DNA of 64,000 bases from Centropus unirufus (GCA_013397695.1 VYZI01000104.1:2499284-2563283); one strand, 5' to 3'. Numbered from the stretch's first letter, positions 1 through 14,500 are shown. Notes: generated by a model from the sequence alone, not told the origin. Program-made: numbers and translations.

Positions 1-2323
1 AGCAGCAGCAAGAGGCCTGGGTTTATCTTTTATTCTGGGCACAGACGGTGCATGGGTTTGGAGCACAAAGCCCTGCAGATACACCCTTTTTGAGCTGGCT
101 TTTCCCAGTGGGACTGAGTGCCTGGCAATGCCCTGGGGGCTGCTTGGCCCCTGCTGCTGCTGCACCTCTGGGAGATACCGGTCCCAAGGGATATGAGATG
201 CCTCTGCCTGCATTGCCCATGGGGTTCAGCTGCACAAATCAGTAGAGACGAAAGCAACAATCTCGAAATACCCCAGCAGCCGGCCAGGACCCCGCAGAAC
301 AGCCAGGATCCCACGGGATGGGCAGTTTTCTGGGCACGCTGGCACCTGCCTTCCCGCCGAACGAAAAAACCAAGTTGCGAAGTCACAGCAAAACCATGAA
401 AGCAAAACCACAGAGCCCCAAAGTGCCTCTGAGCCACTCCCCGGCCGCCACCGCGGCCCTCCAGAACTCACCGCCACCTGCAGCCGGGCCCAGGCTGCTG
501 AGCCACCCCAGCCCCCTGGCAGGGCACCGCGCAGCACCCTGGCAGGGTGCGGGCAGCATCTCCCGGGAGGCAAAGCCCCTCTGCCTGATTTAGGCAGGGT
601 CATGGGCAGAGAGGAGCAGCAGTGACCGGCCCCACCGTTTCAGCATCCTCCACCGAGCCAAAACCCACCCGCAGCCCCAGCTTGCCGCTCAGCTTCGCAG
701 CCAAAACACTTCCTTCCACTCTTTCCTGTGAAATGCTCGTATTTTTTTATTACTATTATTTTAAATTGTTAAAAGTACCCATTTGAAGCGTGAATGGAGA
801 CAAAACATTCACAGAAAGTGCTACCAGAATTAGTCACCGGTTGTAACATCTCTATTTACATGAGTCATGGAGGTTGGCCGTGTGGCTCTTAAATTAAATC
901 CCCACCAGGTTTTTGGGTTTTGGGCTGTCCTCAGAAGACCTTTCGGTAACTTTTCTCTGGTTCTGAGCAGAGCTGGCAGCTGCCTGCCTGTGGGTGCTTA
1001 CCAAAACACCACCAGTAGCTGCAAGGGCTTTGCCGCGTGGCACCGGGGCTAGAGATGATGCTCGGAGGGCAGGATTCGTACCTGCTGACCACGAAATTTC
1101 CCTGTTTGTGCCGAAGATGGAAAGAGGGATAGAGGGAGCAGGTGCTGGGGGGGGTTGATGGATGGGTGGAATACAGCTGGGTGGCCCCGGGCCCTGGCAG
1201 CTGTGCCGACAGATGTCACTGTTGCCAAAAAACTGCCCACCCCAGCTGAGAACGGGAACTCGGTGGGGCAGGCTTGGTTTTGGGCAGGCACTGTGCCCCT
1301 GGGGACCTTCAGCGCCAGTGGCAAAGCCCCGGCGTGATGCCCAGGGCAGCTGAGCTGGCTGAGGTCCGTGGGAAGGGATGGAGAAGCCATGGTCTCCTCC
1401 GTGGCTACTGTGTGGAGTGCCGAGGGTGCTGGGCAACTGAGATTAAAAGCAAAAATAAAATATATGAAATAATAGGGACAATGAAGCAGCTCTGTGTGGG
1501 GCTGGAGGGGGAATGCACTGCCATGGAATGTCCTGTGGATGAAAGCAGAGCGAGGAGCGGGAAGGGGGGCTCCCACAAGCACCCTTGGGCTGCTAAACCC
1601 CTCTCAGAGCCACTCGGCTCCACGACAGCCACGGGAAAACATGAACAGACGCCACGCAGCTGTGGTTTAGGATGTGTTGTATGGATGCATGTGCTTTCCA
1701 TAGCAAAAAAAATGGCAGGTGGCGGGAGCCCGGGGGTGGCAGGAGGACGCCTCACCGCTGCCTTTCCCCACCCGAAACCCGAGGGACAGCACGCAAACAG
1801 TTTGTGAGCGCAGCATAAAAATAAAACCCCCGAAGGGTGACTAAGCAGTCTGGGTGCCGAGGCATGACGGCAGAGCAGCCCGGGCTCCGTCCGCGGAGCT
1901 GCCCACAGTTAGCAGGGCAGGGGAGCTCAGCGCGGGAGGGGGAGCCCCTGGGGTGCTGCTGATAGGTGGCAGGGAGCCTCCATATCCCACCTCCCCTCGT
2001 CTCCGTGCTGGAGCAGAGCTGCTGCCCCCTGCAAAGCCCCTCAGGGGCCAGGTAGTCCGGCTCCCACCTGCGGCTGCCGGTGGGCAGAGATCAGAGTGAG
2101 TGCCAGGGCTGTCCCAAGGACGTCCCAGGCTGGGACCCACCATGGGGCAGCCTGGATGGGTCCCCTCACCTGCAGCAGGGGTGAGCAAGATCCTGCGAGG
2201 AAGCTGGGGGAAGCTTTAAGGTGCTGGGACGCTGGGCACAGGGCGTCACACCAGGAGAGGCAGAGGGGGATGCTGCGGGGGGATCTCCCTTAGCCAGAAA
2301 GAGCCGGGATCCCAGCGTGCTGA

Positions 2324-2364
2324 GATCCCTCAGGAAGCCCCTCAGGATCCCTCAGGAAGCCCCT
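2324..2364. repeat. Two-copy 22-bp tandem duplication
   Basis: The 19-mer GATCCCTCAGGAAGCCCCT occurs at 2324-2342 and again at 2346-2364, a period of 22 bp. It has no coding context. Confidence 0.7.
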
Positions 2365-2833
2365 GCCTTCCCCCACGCACCACTCAGGGCACCCCCGAAG
2401 CCCTTCCACCACCCCACAGTAGCCAGGGCTCCCCAGGCAGAGCCCACCCCTGTCTGGAGGCCACAGATGCTTCCCGGCTGCTCAGCGACCTGCAGCGGGA
2501 TGGGGCAAAGTCCCAAACCCAACCAGCAGCCAGTGCTCACTGTTCCAACGTGCCCGGTTGGAAACATCCACCCTGTGAGAGCCCGGCCCAAGCGGCGCAA
2601 GGAGCGTAAGTCACGGCCAAATCCATCGCACAGATCTATGCTTGCAGCTCATGGCCAGCAGCTTTAGTAACCAGCGTGTCAAACCCCTCACCCGCAGCAG
2701 CAAAGATCGCCTTACCCTGGCAGCCCCCGAAGCCGGAGGGGGCGCGGGGGCTCCACGTGGGGCCCGGAGAGCGAAGCTGGCATTTGTAACGGGCGCCAGG
2801 CACCCCAAGTTGAAACTCCCCCACTGCTCTGCC

Positions 2834-2844
2834 CCAATCATTGG
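2834..2844. promoter_or_regulatory. Palindromic double CCAAT box
   Basis: The 11-mer CCAATCATTGG reads CCAAT on both strands, the core of NF-Y sites. It sits at the edge of a GC-rich stretch, with TTAAAAAGG about 40 bp to the right. No transcript is recognised here, so a promoter role is only a guess. Confidence 0.2.
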
Positions 2845-4763
2845 TCCAGGTCACAGTGGCGGCTGCTTTCAAATTCTGTTAAACCTTAAAAAGGAAACAG
2901 GAAGCCTCTGGGCTCTTGACTTCATGCAGCTCGAGAGGCTCACACACACGCTCACGCACACCCCCACGCTCTCCTTCCCATCCCAGAGGCTGAAGCAATG
3001 GCAGGCAGGGTGCTGCCGTGGTGGCAGAGCTGTGCCTTGGGCACGTTGTGCTCTGGGCATCAGGCTGGACCTGTGACCTTCCGATCCCTGGATGCACAGG
3101 GAGATGCTTCCTCCAGCCCCAGGGAAGATACACTTTGCATCTCTTCTGGCGCCAGCAGGTACCCATGGCTGTCCAAAACCTCTGAATGTGGAACAAAACC
3201 CCATTTACCCAGCAGGAGGGGGAGAGGCCCACCTTCAGCTCAGGCTTTTCAGCTTTTCACTCAAAATCCAGCGTTTGCATTTTCTGCTTTTCCTTCCACA
3301 GCACAAACAGGAAGAGAGAAACCCGTGCAGTTTGCTCCAAGGTTGTGGTAGGGTCTTTAGGAGGCTAAAAACTTTTGTCCTCAGAAAAATCAGTGATGGA
3401 GATGTGAGTAAAGCAGTTTCATTGTCTTTGGGAAGAGAGCTCCGTATTTCTCCCATTTAGTAGGAAGAAAGCAACTTCCCCAAGCTGCACCAACTGAGGA
3501 GGCGAGCATACCCTGAGCCCAGCAAGAACCCCTCTCCCAGGGAAAGGAACAGCCTGCACAGCCTAACCTCATGACTTCCAGTGGCAGAAGTGGGGTATTC
3601 CATAATTCCTAATGGCTTTATTTAATGCACACAAAGAAGGAACCTCTGGAGGAGATGGGCTTGGTTTTGCTTGTTTTTCAGAAGGGACTAAACCCCAGTG
3701 TCTCCAAGCTCCTGCTGTCAGAGGCACTGCTAGGATCTCCCTCTCCTTTCCAAAGCCTTGAATACAAACCCTTACCCTCAGGACCAAGATATCCATGAAC
3801 TCTGCACAGGAACTTCCCTCAGGACACATCCAATTTCCTTGTCCTGCTTCTCCATCCACACGTGTGTTGTGTGGGGCTCATTTTTTGTAACCCCTGTCCT
3901 GACTCAGAGTGAGCAGCAGAACAGAGACCATAACCCCCAGGTTGTCCGATGGAGCTCTCGCCTGCAGAGAAAGCCAACCCACTCCCTTTCCATCCATGCA
4001 ACTCAGGGAGCTGGCAGCTAGGCTACAGCTCCAAAGTGGCCACCTTTATCCATCATGTTGTTAGACTTAAAACTCCCCTTGAAACCAAATATTGACTTTT
4101 GTATGTGGGTGCCCAAGGAAACAAAATCTTCTGAAGAAATTAAAAAAAAAAGGGAGGAGGGTGTAAGATTTTCCATGGGCTCCATGATTGCAACTAAGGT
4201 CCCTACTTTCAGCACAACTTAAGCCACTAAAAGCTCTAGTTAATGCAATCAAACATTTTATTAATGTTTAGAAGGTTTGTAGAAGCGTTCTACTTTTGCT
4301 TTCTTCATAATCACTCCTTGTTGTCTTCCCTCCACCCATATGTCCCCTCCTGAAAATCCTTTGGCACCTGTTTCAGGGTTTGGAATAAAAGGGAGCCAAG
4401 ATCAGCTCAAGTCCCAGAGAGTAGGATCCAAGTTGAAACTTCAGAGTCCAACAGCTTGGCTCTGACTGCTTTTCTAGTAGTAATCACTCAACCTCTGGCT
4501 GCTTTTATTGGAACAACTCCACCTGTTTTATGAAAAATTAAGTGCCTGGCCTGCCCAGAACGAATATGGAAGCAGACACGCTCTCAAGTTCAGGGCTCTA
4601 GGGAAACACACCAGGCATCATAGAGGAGATGAAGGAAACACAAACGAATGCCCGATTATTTAAATTGTCTGTAAGTAGTTTCAGTTCTTGTCCAGACATA
4701 ACGTAACATAGTGGAGGCAGGTGTTTTCTTAGCAACTACTGAGTAATTGCAGAACAAAGATTA

Positions 4764-4790
4764 GAAAAAAAAAAAAAAGAAAAAAAGAAA
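4764..4790. repeat. A-rich low-complexity run
   Basis: A nearly pure A tract with a few G interruptions. It could be an old poly(A) tail, but no retroposed body or target-site duplication is recognised beside it. Confidence 0.7.
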
Positions 4791-5193
4791 TATGTAAACA
4801 GAGCAGTGGTGTCGCAGCTAAGTTGTAGCAGAGCAATTTATACTTGGAGTACACAAGCTCATGGAGGAGATAAAACAGTAGCCTCGGAGACCAAACCCCT
4901 AAAAATATTGCATGAATGAGCCTGAAAGATCAGACCAGTTCTTGAAAAGCATACTTGGCACGATGCAAGTGGCAGGGCAGATGCTTGCTTTCCCTTCCAG
5001 CCAGAGACCCAAGAAGAAAAGCAAGTATAGCATTGTCCGATGTGCCTGTCTCCCACAATCAATACCCCCTGGAAGCAGATTAAGATCCATCCCAAGCAAG
5101 GTAGTTATATAAATACGGGATCCCAGTCAAGGTCTTTTCAGAACTCACCACCGAAAGACAGATCTGTAGACAATCCTTAGTTACAAAAGTAAA

Positions 5194-5229
5194 TTTATTA
5201 TTAGTTTGCTTTTACTTTTTTTTTTTATT
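5194..5229 (-). terminator. ANAPC1: Candidate poly(A) signals of ANAPC1
   Basis: Two AATAAA hexamers lie on the minus strand, at 5229-5224 and 5199-5194. About 25-50 bases below the second is a CA and a GT-rich tract (minus-strand TGTCTTTCGGTGGTG), the usual cleavage context. This would give a 3' UTR of about 200-220 nt. Further AATAAA hexamers at 4509-4504, 4262-4257 and 3622-3617 leave longer UTRs possible. Confidence 0.4.
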
Positions 5230-5388
5230 CATTGTAACAATTTATAAATAACTCCTGGTCACAGTCACCCCCGCTGAAGTTTGTGTTTGAGAAGTTACAA
5301 AACCAAGTACGCTGTACCTGTGTGTTTTTGAAAAGCATGGAACAATCCACACAGTTGGTTCTGCCATTCAGTAACGAATACCATGGAC

Positions 5389-5504
5389 CTACAGCACCAT
5401 GGCTTGTGGATTTCTAAGCAACAGAGGAGCCAGCCTTAGCAAGGCCCGAACTGGCATGTTCAACTGCTTGAACTTCAAAAGCAGCTCAGAGAAGTTGGTG
5501 CTTC
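5389..5504 (-). CDS. ANAPC1: ANAPC1 last coding exon 47 (residues 1909-1946) and stop
   Basis: Acceptor ATCTCTGTAG. Encodes STNFSELLLKFKQLNMPVRA then LLRLAPLLLRNPQAMVL and TAG at 5391-5389; the human end is LLLGNPQPMVM. The 3' UTR follows below 5389. Confidence 0.96.
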
Positions 5505-8500
5505 CTACAGAGATTCAAGAAAGAAAAGAAAGAAAGAAAGTGAGCATGTATTGGAGAAACATCTGCCCAATAAAAGAACTGTCAGCAGAGGAAGGAGTCA
5601 GCCAGTGGTCAGGTCACTGCTCACTGCTATTCATCTTGTTGCAACGCTGGTTAAAAAGTTTTTATATCAGATTTTTAAGAAATCTCAATTTCAAATAACG
5701 TGGCAAGAACTCCCAGAAAGGAGGCCCATAAAGGGTAGAGGGAACACAGAAAACCAGCATTTTCATAAAGGCTTTTTTGACCTGAACGGATAACTCAAGC
5801 ACCTGATTGGAAAACATCCAAGATGCAACAGAGGAACCTGCACACTCCAGGTGACATTCATGTCACACCCCTAAACAAGCCACAGAGCTCCCCAAATTCA
5901 AGTCCTTCTGTATTTCTTTTGCAAAAAGAGACGAAACCTCTACCCTTTACAGGCAGGTTCGACAATTAACAAGGATGGAAGTCGATAGGACAGCTTTCAG
6001 AGGGAATGCAAGCCAACAGATAATTTACAGGATGTGTTCCTGTTAGCATGCAAGGCCACACGCTGGAGCTTATGTCCATGCAAGTTCAGAGCGTCATCGT
6101 CTAGGTGCCTGTCTTACCTTCTAAGCCTCCAGCTGCCAGCTGACCTGGTGTCAGGACAGAGTGGTAGATAAGGAAGCAAGCCAGCATGCTCAGCTGAGAT
6201 TCCTCTGTGGGCTGCCCACTCAAGTAGGAATGCAGACAGATATCTCCTCCAGCTGTAATACACAAGACTGATTAAATTCAAGGAGCATTTGTGGAAGGAA
6301 ACAGAATCAGAACAGGATTTCCACAGAAAAAGCCTGCTGGAAAGAAGCCTCATCTCCCCACAGAGCAGGCCCCTTGCTGCACGCCGCCTTCATTCTGCTG
6401 TGACCACTCTTCCCCCCTTGTTCTCAGCCATTGTTACCCCTTGCTTTTGCTCCTAGAAAATGCTCCCAGTGTGATATTAGGAAGGTATTTTCTATGGGAA
6501 ACATGCCCTTCCCCATTAATTAAACTTCCCAGCAATGTAGACAAATAGTTCTTCGGTGAGCACTTCACACCAAACACACTAAACTGAAAACAAGTTGGTT
6601 TATGCTGATGTGCAAGCGCCTTCCCTTCAGTTATAATTTTCAGTAATTTTGAGGCAAAAGCCAACCTATATCAGCAAGAAGACAAAAACACTGAATTGCA
6701 GTCATGGCTGTAGGGTTAAAGGGATCTTCTCTCTACCTTGAAGCCACTGATCCAAAGTGTTATCAATAGTGCACTTCATCACAGGCAGAAATTCAGAGTT
6801 CATGAAGAGCCCTCGGTTTGGATTCCTGCTCATCCTCTCCTGGTGACTTCTGGAACTGAAAAATTCTAACACCAGCTTTATCTGCCACAGCTCAAACGTC
6901 TCAGACATTTCTCTTCTCTCTAACCTCCTCACAGCCTAGCAGAGGGGAAATATAAAGCGATTGTGAGAATGTGAACTTCAGGAAGAAAAACATTGCTGCC
7001 AGAATCACAAAGTAAACGAATCCTAAGCTCCACCTTGTCAAGGGCTGCCCCTCTGAACACCTGCTATGACCCCGCCCCCCAGCTGATGTTTCTCGTGTCA
7101 TTCCGGTTTTCATTAACTTAGCTTATTTTCCAATTTGCTTTGAAAATCTCTGCTGTCTCCCGTAAGCTCACTAATGTCTCCCCTTCCTCCTTCCAGTCTC
7201 CTACAAAAACCACTCCTAGGCCTAAGCACAGCTTTAAATAGGAAAACTGTTTACTCCACCTGATCTATTGCTATGTAGGTGGGCAGCATCTCTGGGTTTT
7301 CCTGGGTAACGCACTCATAAAGAATGGAGGAGAAAAGATCCAGGATTTCCTGTTTCTGATAAAAGATACAGGTTTAACAAAGCACATACACTAGACACAA
7401 ATTATTTCAAGTTCTCACAATTGCTCACATTTCCTTCCAGTAAAGTTAACCCATGCATTGACAGTGCATAAATCAGTAACGTTACACAGTTTGCTTTCAT
7501 TCTTATTAAAACTAGGCATAATGTATCTTACTCCCTCCTTCAAGCCATTTTGTGCAACAAAATACAGTATAAAACACTAATCCTTTTGCAGAAGTGTCGA
7601 CCAAATGCTGGAGGACACTGAACAGGGCTCTTGGTATTTGTTAAACACACACTGCAATGAATACCCTGCTGTGAACAACTATCAGCAACTGTGATGGAGA
7701 CAGTTGTGAAAGAAACCAACCCCACAACTATAGAATCAACACTGTTTTACACCTTTGTATTACAAAATATCCCTTAGAATATTCCCTGTCCTCACCACTC
7801 AAGGGACTGAATTCCGTTCCTCAGTTTAACATAGATTTTCCCCACGTTTTATTCATGCAAACAAGAATCACCGCTAGTCCAGACCCAGGCATCCTACCTC
7901 GCCCATGTTCACAGTTGGCTTGCAGAAAAAATCAGCGAATGAAAACAGAGCAGGATCAGAAGTGAAAGCTGAAATTGCTTCTGGCTAAAAAAACAGATTA
8001 AAACACACTCTTAAAATGAATTTTTTGGTTTTATCGCACAAGTACAACAGCAACTTATACCCAACCCTTCCTTCCCCAGCAGACAGGCGAGAACACTATA
8101 ACCTACATAAAGCAAATCACTGGCAAAACACGTCCAAGGTGTCTGTCTGCCCACGACAAGGGAGCATTCACATCGCTGCTCTTAGCTTAAGCTCATCACA
8201 TGCCCTCTGTGAAAGCCACCAGACTTCCTTTCCCTCAAGCAAAGCAACTAACTTCAGTACTCATAACCATGGGGCAGAGGTAGGCGCTGGAAATAAATAA
8301 CACAGTACGACGTGCTGTGCTTCCCTCAGCCTTTCGAGAGGCTGGAAACCAGTTTGGGAGCAATACCTTGAATGCTCGAGCTTCCGAGTTCCGGTGAGTA
8401 ACGGTCTGTGCTAAGAGGCTGCGCCAGCCCATGGGGTCCTCCTTGTAGGAGAGCTGCCCAGCTCTCAGCTTCACGTACAAGACCCCACCCTTGGAAAGAA

Positions 8501-11500
8501 TCGATCTGGAATAACAACACTGTGCTTAATTTAAATGGATAAGTATGTGCAGTGGGGCAGACCTGCAATGGAAATGTGAACTCCAAGAGCTCATGTGTGA
8601 CAATATCCTTGCTTAGGCTTTGTTCCAATTATTTATATCCTTTTCCACTTGTGTATCCATAGAAGTCTCAGTATCTTCAGGGCAGGCTGTTGTTAAATGG
8701 TAATGTGATGGCAGGACATGGTGATGGAAAAGGGATGAGCCCCACTGATACAAGGAATTCCTGAAGCCATTACAGGTTCTTGTTACTACTTTAAGGATAA
8801 ACACCCAGTACCAAGAAAAAACATGCAAGTTGGTACCCAGAGCTTTAAAGGCATGCTGTGATGATCTTTTCTCCAATTTAAAAAAAAAAACCAAAACAAA
8901 ACACAAAAACCACCAAAACCCCCAAAATAACCACCACACCAGCCCCCCCCAGCTATTCCTGATGAAGCCTACAAACAGAAGTGTGCAGCAGTTCAAGTTA
9001 CACTATGGCAAAGCAGCTGCATGTTTACCTGATTTAGAGTATCAGTTGCACCATTAACTGTAAGCACTGGGCATCCTTAAAATAACCAAATTATCTGTAT
9101 TGAAACTAACCGCTTAGCATAACAATGCAGTGGCAATTCAGGTGTAGGAAGACAGGGAAAACTATTTCTCACTAGTGCATTTATCTCTAGAAAATGACAG
9201 CCAGGCCCCTATCATTTTAAAGGGCTGGGGACAAGACAGTTGCGATTCAAAGGCAGCAAGCTCCTCGCTGGTTTCTGCTGCAGGGGCAGAGGAAGGCTCT
9301 TTTGGACAAACAAGCGTTCAAGTGTGGTAAAGGCTGGATCCAGAAGGACAGAGCTGACTCCTGCCGACTCTGGTGCAGACAAATCAGTGCGTCCTGATCT
9401 GGAGGACTCAGCGCTCTGCCTCAGCCCTGTTTGTTATCTTTAAATGCACTGTCTAAATACTGCATTGTGGTGCCTAATTTAATCTCAATAGTGGCATTTA
9501 AAGTAACTAGAAAAACCACGTCAATGATGAAAGATGCAGCTGGCTGCTTTTACACTCATCATCACAGAGCGATGAGTTACACCGTAGGCTGTTGGGCGCC
9601 AAGATGAGAATGATTTTACCCACAGATACTGCATTCCGGTAAGATTTCTGTTTTTCACAGTTGCCCGAGGGCGAGTTACAATGCAGTAAGCAGTGCTTTG
9701 TATACCTCAGGTAACATGAGAAAAATAGCATTTCATCAAGCAGTAACAGTTAGCTAACTACTGTATCAACAGTCTGGGAAACACTACATCATAGCAACTC
9801 AAAACTAAACTAAAACCATGAGTTGAAGTTGGTTTCTGGTTCTGCTCAATCCCACTGCCAATATTTGCGGTTTTTACTATCAGGTTTTCCCCTGCCCTGT
9901 TTTTTGCATGAATTATTCACATCAATAGGTGAAACTAACTACGCAGTTTCTTTCTTCACCCTAAAGTGCTGTCAAATGCACAACAGTGAACTGATCAAAA
10001 CCAGACTTCTTTCCAAATCAGAGGTGTTAAAAGTACAGGTTTTATAGGAGAAAAATACTACAAGGTCATTATTCAGTTAAGCATCATCAAGAATACTTAC
10101 TTTAGATGATTTGTTCCCTTGCTTAAATCTATTAATAATTCCCAATACCGTGGTCCCTTCACTCTGATCTGTCAACAGAAGCATTTTTATTACTAGATAG
10201 AACCACAATCATAAAATTAGGAGTTTTCTACACAAGCCTGCAGTTCCTTCTGGGCCCTTACAAGCCCGTGTGACCTTTTATAGTGCTATTCACCAAAAAA
10301 ACCTCAGAAGGAATTGCATCTAGCTTTGTCTCTCCTACTGTGAGATTTACTGGCACAGGGAACTCCCTGCTACATCAAGTCTTGAAAGTGCTGTGATCAA
10401 GACCAAAGCGAACCACGTGGCATAATTTAACACATGCCTCAGTGACAGGATTGTCTTGGGAGCCATGACTACGGGACAGACTTGTCCAAAGTCTGGCTAA
10501 GGTTGGACAGAGAATTAAAGAAAAGTCACTAAATCTCTTTTCTTGCACTACTTGTGATGCAGCCTGGGCGATTAAATTCCTCATTAAAATGTAGACTTTT
10601 TACCTGCTTCAGTAAGTGCAGTTCTGGAAGAAGTGTGGGTGCCATCAGTTCCTCAGTGGCTTCTGCATACCATTGTGTGCCCTTCAAAATGTCACCAGTA
10701 TTCACATATTAGTAAAGCTCATTTTTGTGTGAAAGAAGAGAAAACATGCATCTCTTATAACAACTCTCCTGGCAGAAGTCAGCCACTTTCTGTTCCCAGG
10801 TTCTGACTAAACACATGACTTAACATTCCATTTGATGTCAGGAAACATAAGCCTGAATTAAAGGTGTATTTCTCATGGATGGATCACACAGAACGTTGTG
10901 CAAGTCAGGCACACTTCAACTGAAACTGGAAGGTTTGAGAAGTATATCACAAACATGCCGAACTCTGTGCCAGAACCACAAGGGAGCCACACTGCACCTC
11001 TTCTCCCCTGAAAGCCCAAGAGCCCTTTCTTTACCTCTTTCATGAACATCATCTGTCTCACATAAGCCTGTACAAAATAAATCCTGGAGAAAGGACTTTT
11101 CTGCAAAAGATCCACTTAGGAGAGACACCAAGCTGCCCACTCCAGTAGAATTAGGCTTTTAAAACCACAGATGGTTCCAACCTTCCAACCATCTCTGACT
11201 TTGGAAGGCCTTCCTCTTCAGAAAGAGGGCGACTATGAACCTGGCTCAGTTGTTACATGCATGGCTGTTTGAAGACTTTGTGGTGCCTTTTACTTGTCCT
11301 CTGTTCTGCTCTCAAGGTGACATCAAAGCACATGTAAGGTGTGAGTGGGCTGAGCACACCCCTTCAATTATTTGTGTAGAATTTGGCTTCTTTCCACCAC
11401 AACTTGAAAACAAACCCAAGGCTGCTGGCCACAACAAGGAAAGCAGCGTGCCTTTGGTGTATCAGAGTGTTCAGCTGTCTCCCACACCTTCTCAGAGGCC

Positions 11501-14500
11501 TCTGCTCCTCACTGCCTCCCAGACACGTTACCTTGTACGTAACCTCTATCAGTGCATAACAAGGAGTGTTTGTATCCACATCTACAGGTGTTAAGAGCCT
11601 GGGTTCCGCCGCCAGTACGTACAGATGACGCAAAGCTTGAAGGTGGTACCTGTGTGGGGGAATAAAGAATTCAGCACTGTGCAGGACAGGAAGGGAACGA
11701 TCCCCAAATGTCAAATTAAATACAGCTTCATAACCAAACACAGCTCTTGATTTTACTAATGAAAAAATAGTAGGAACGTAGTAGGTTTTATATTTTTAAA
11801 CCTGTTTGGGTCAGTTAACAGAACAGAACTTGACAAATCGTAACTAAAACCGATTTAAGAGTCATAGACACATCTTACATGAAAATCTTGTCACCTGAGC
11901 AAATTAGCACAGTCAGATCACAGGACCACAGTGCAGAGCCTCAGGAAACCTGCTCGCATTTCCTCACTGATCAAAGTTCATTACCATCACCTTATATCTT
12001 CACTTATTTCTTCTGTTTTCAACTTTTCTTCTTTCGAAAAACCTCCAAGTATTTACAGAAGAGCTAGGTAAAAATTCTAGCTCATTTGCCTCTAGAAAAC
12101 CTCTTTCCTAAGATGATTATTTAGGAAGTACAAACAGTAGCAAACCCTTACCGATTGTCGGTGCTGTGAACAGGGAAGTGAGGGTACAGAGCACAAAGGA
12201 GAGCAGCAATGGAAGAATTTGAAGTGCTCAGTGAATACCTGTAGAAAAACATGACCTGTTAGTTTCCACCCTAACATTGGCCCCGAGGCACAGGTTTTCA
12301 AAATACTTTGATGTTCCAGGGAAGGGAAGAAAAGTACATATAGGCAAAGGTGTTCTTACAGCACTCAAAATAAACAGGCAGTGGTAGGAAATAAACAAGC
12401 CAGAACTATTCCTATAGCATGTAAGTAATGTAGTATCTAGAAGACAACAGGAGTTTCACAAGACTTCTTTATGCATCCATATGCTAATAAAAAAAGCCCC
12501 CAAAACTAAGCAAGAAAGTAAACTGCATGCTGCTCCAGCTTTTGCAGGAAAGGTGAAACAAGAAAAAACACCCTGTCTTTGGAAATGGCAAGTTACCTTC
12601 CACCTCCCAGAAAGAGAAGACCCAAAGCCATGTGGTGAGCCAGGTGGAAGCCGTAGTTCATCTCTCCACCTGTCTTCTTGTGCATGAAACGGCAAAGCTG
12701 GAGGACTTTCAGATTTCCAGAGCCAGCCATGACCATGGCAAGAGACAGCAGCAAGACGCTCAAGCATGTTTCAAGATTATAGTGACCTGTCTTCAAGTAG
12801 CATAGAGAAGGCATTATTACACTTCTGTGGACAAACACATGCTTCTGATCGGTCTAAGGTGCTGCTTTCCACCCCAAAGTTTGAAAACTACATTCCTCTG
12901 AAAGAGGGAGAGCAGAGAACCAGCAAAGCCCTGAACAAAAATGATTCACAGCCCTGCCACATTCTAGAAACAGACTATAATGCGGAAAAGTAAAAGGGAT
13001 GCTTTTGTTTGCAATGAAGTTTTGGTAAGAGTTCAAATACATCACAGAACAGAGTCTCCTTTTCATTGAGCAAAAACTAGAAAACTTACTATTGAAGCTG
13101 TCGGTGCTGACAAATACTTCAGGAAGTCTGTTGCATATTTGTACTGGAAAGAGAAGAAATGCATACTGAATATAGATAGAAAATTTAAGTTACAGCTCTA
13201 TGGAAATTGAAGAGAAAAAAAATAAAACGCTCTTACCAAGCAGTTAAAAGCTGCCAGATTTTCTGAACCAGCGAATCGAAATCCCAGCGACAAACATGCT
13301 CCAGCAATGATGTAGACATGAGCTTGCCTAATAAGCAACATAAACAGGAAATCACTACATGTTTCTTTTCCTCATCTGAATATGCATCACAAACTCCTGT
13401 CTAATTAAAATAGGGAAAACTGAAAACAAAGACTTATCCATTACAGCAGAGAATAATATTCCCTATATATCAAGGGAGAGTTTTTTTTGCGTACAGGTAT
13501 CTCTAGGGGGTTCAGAATAATTTTTTACACATTACTTACGCCAGTGTTTCTAAACTCAGGTCTTCAGACGATGGCAGCTCTGTTGCATTAAGAGATATAC
13601 TGTTCTCTCTTATGATCTACAAAACACAAAAGAGATGGAAAAATTAATCCAGGGAAAACAATTAATAAATGAAACTCTGGGCATTGATTTGAAGTAATAC
13701 AGAACAGGTCTGTTTCACAGGCACATGAATGCTGGGTTTTCTTTTCCCCACATATTATTGTATTCCTGATCCATGAGGGCCACTTGGATCTGGTCCTTTA
13801 AAGACTTCTAAAACAATGGCAAGATTGTGTCAGAAGCACAGTGTTACTGTACATACTCAAATACAAGAGCAAACAGCACAAGATGAGACCTCAAGAGGTC
13901 CCATAGTCCATCAGCATCCTGTATTTCTGAGGGATATTTACCAAAGTTATTCATAATGCTCAACTGAAGCTCCCTCGCAGGAACCTTGCAACTGGCTTCT
14001 TGCTTGGGCAGTGTGACATTTAATACCTTTCTTTCTCTGGCATCATTTTAAGTCTTGAACAGTTGCATGCCTCCCCAATTCTCTCCTCTATAGAATGACA
14101 GCATGGGACCCTCCAGTGCTCCCATAATAGTCCAGGAACCCAAAGTAACCATCATCTCTGTCACATGCACATGATTAACGCACGCTTTCTTATGCGGCTC
14201 ATGGGACTCAGGAAACGTTCACATGCAGAACAAACCAGTGAGATGTAAAATTGGGGACTAAACACACTAAGTGTAAATACCTACTTGAGGCACGTTGCTA
14301 TTAACCCACTTGGAATTGGGCAAGATGTCATCCCACAAAATCAGGCATCGTGCCAAGGTCTAAAAAAGTGAGAAAGCCAAAACATCAGGAAGAAAGAAAC
14401 CCAACGCAAACATCAAAGGTATTTTTTTAATGTACTAAATGCATACTGAAACATGGACAATCCAGCTACCACTAACAGTTTCTTTATTGCCTTCACATCA

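Larger units (their letters stand above)
1..5188. other. Flanking DNA beyond the ANAPC1 3' end; no gene recognised
   Basis: I see no exon series or known protein on either strand. The stretch has GC-rich parts (about 1850-2110 and 2640-2800), short A/T-rich parts, a (CA)n-like tract at about 2940-2970 and an A-rich run at about 4764-4790. Part of it may be ANAPC1 3' UTR if a distal poly(A) signal is used. In human, the long noncoding RNA MIR4435-2HG lies on this side of ANAPC1, but nothing here lets me place an exon. Confidence 0.6.

Noticed and set aside
894..1582. Overlapping frames of 177-180 residues in the left flank
   Set aside because: Mutually overlapping frames on both strands with no splice-linked partners and no known domain.
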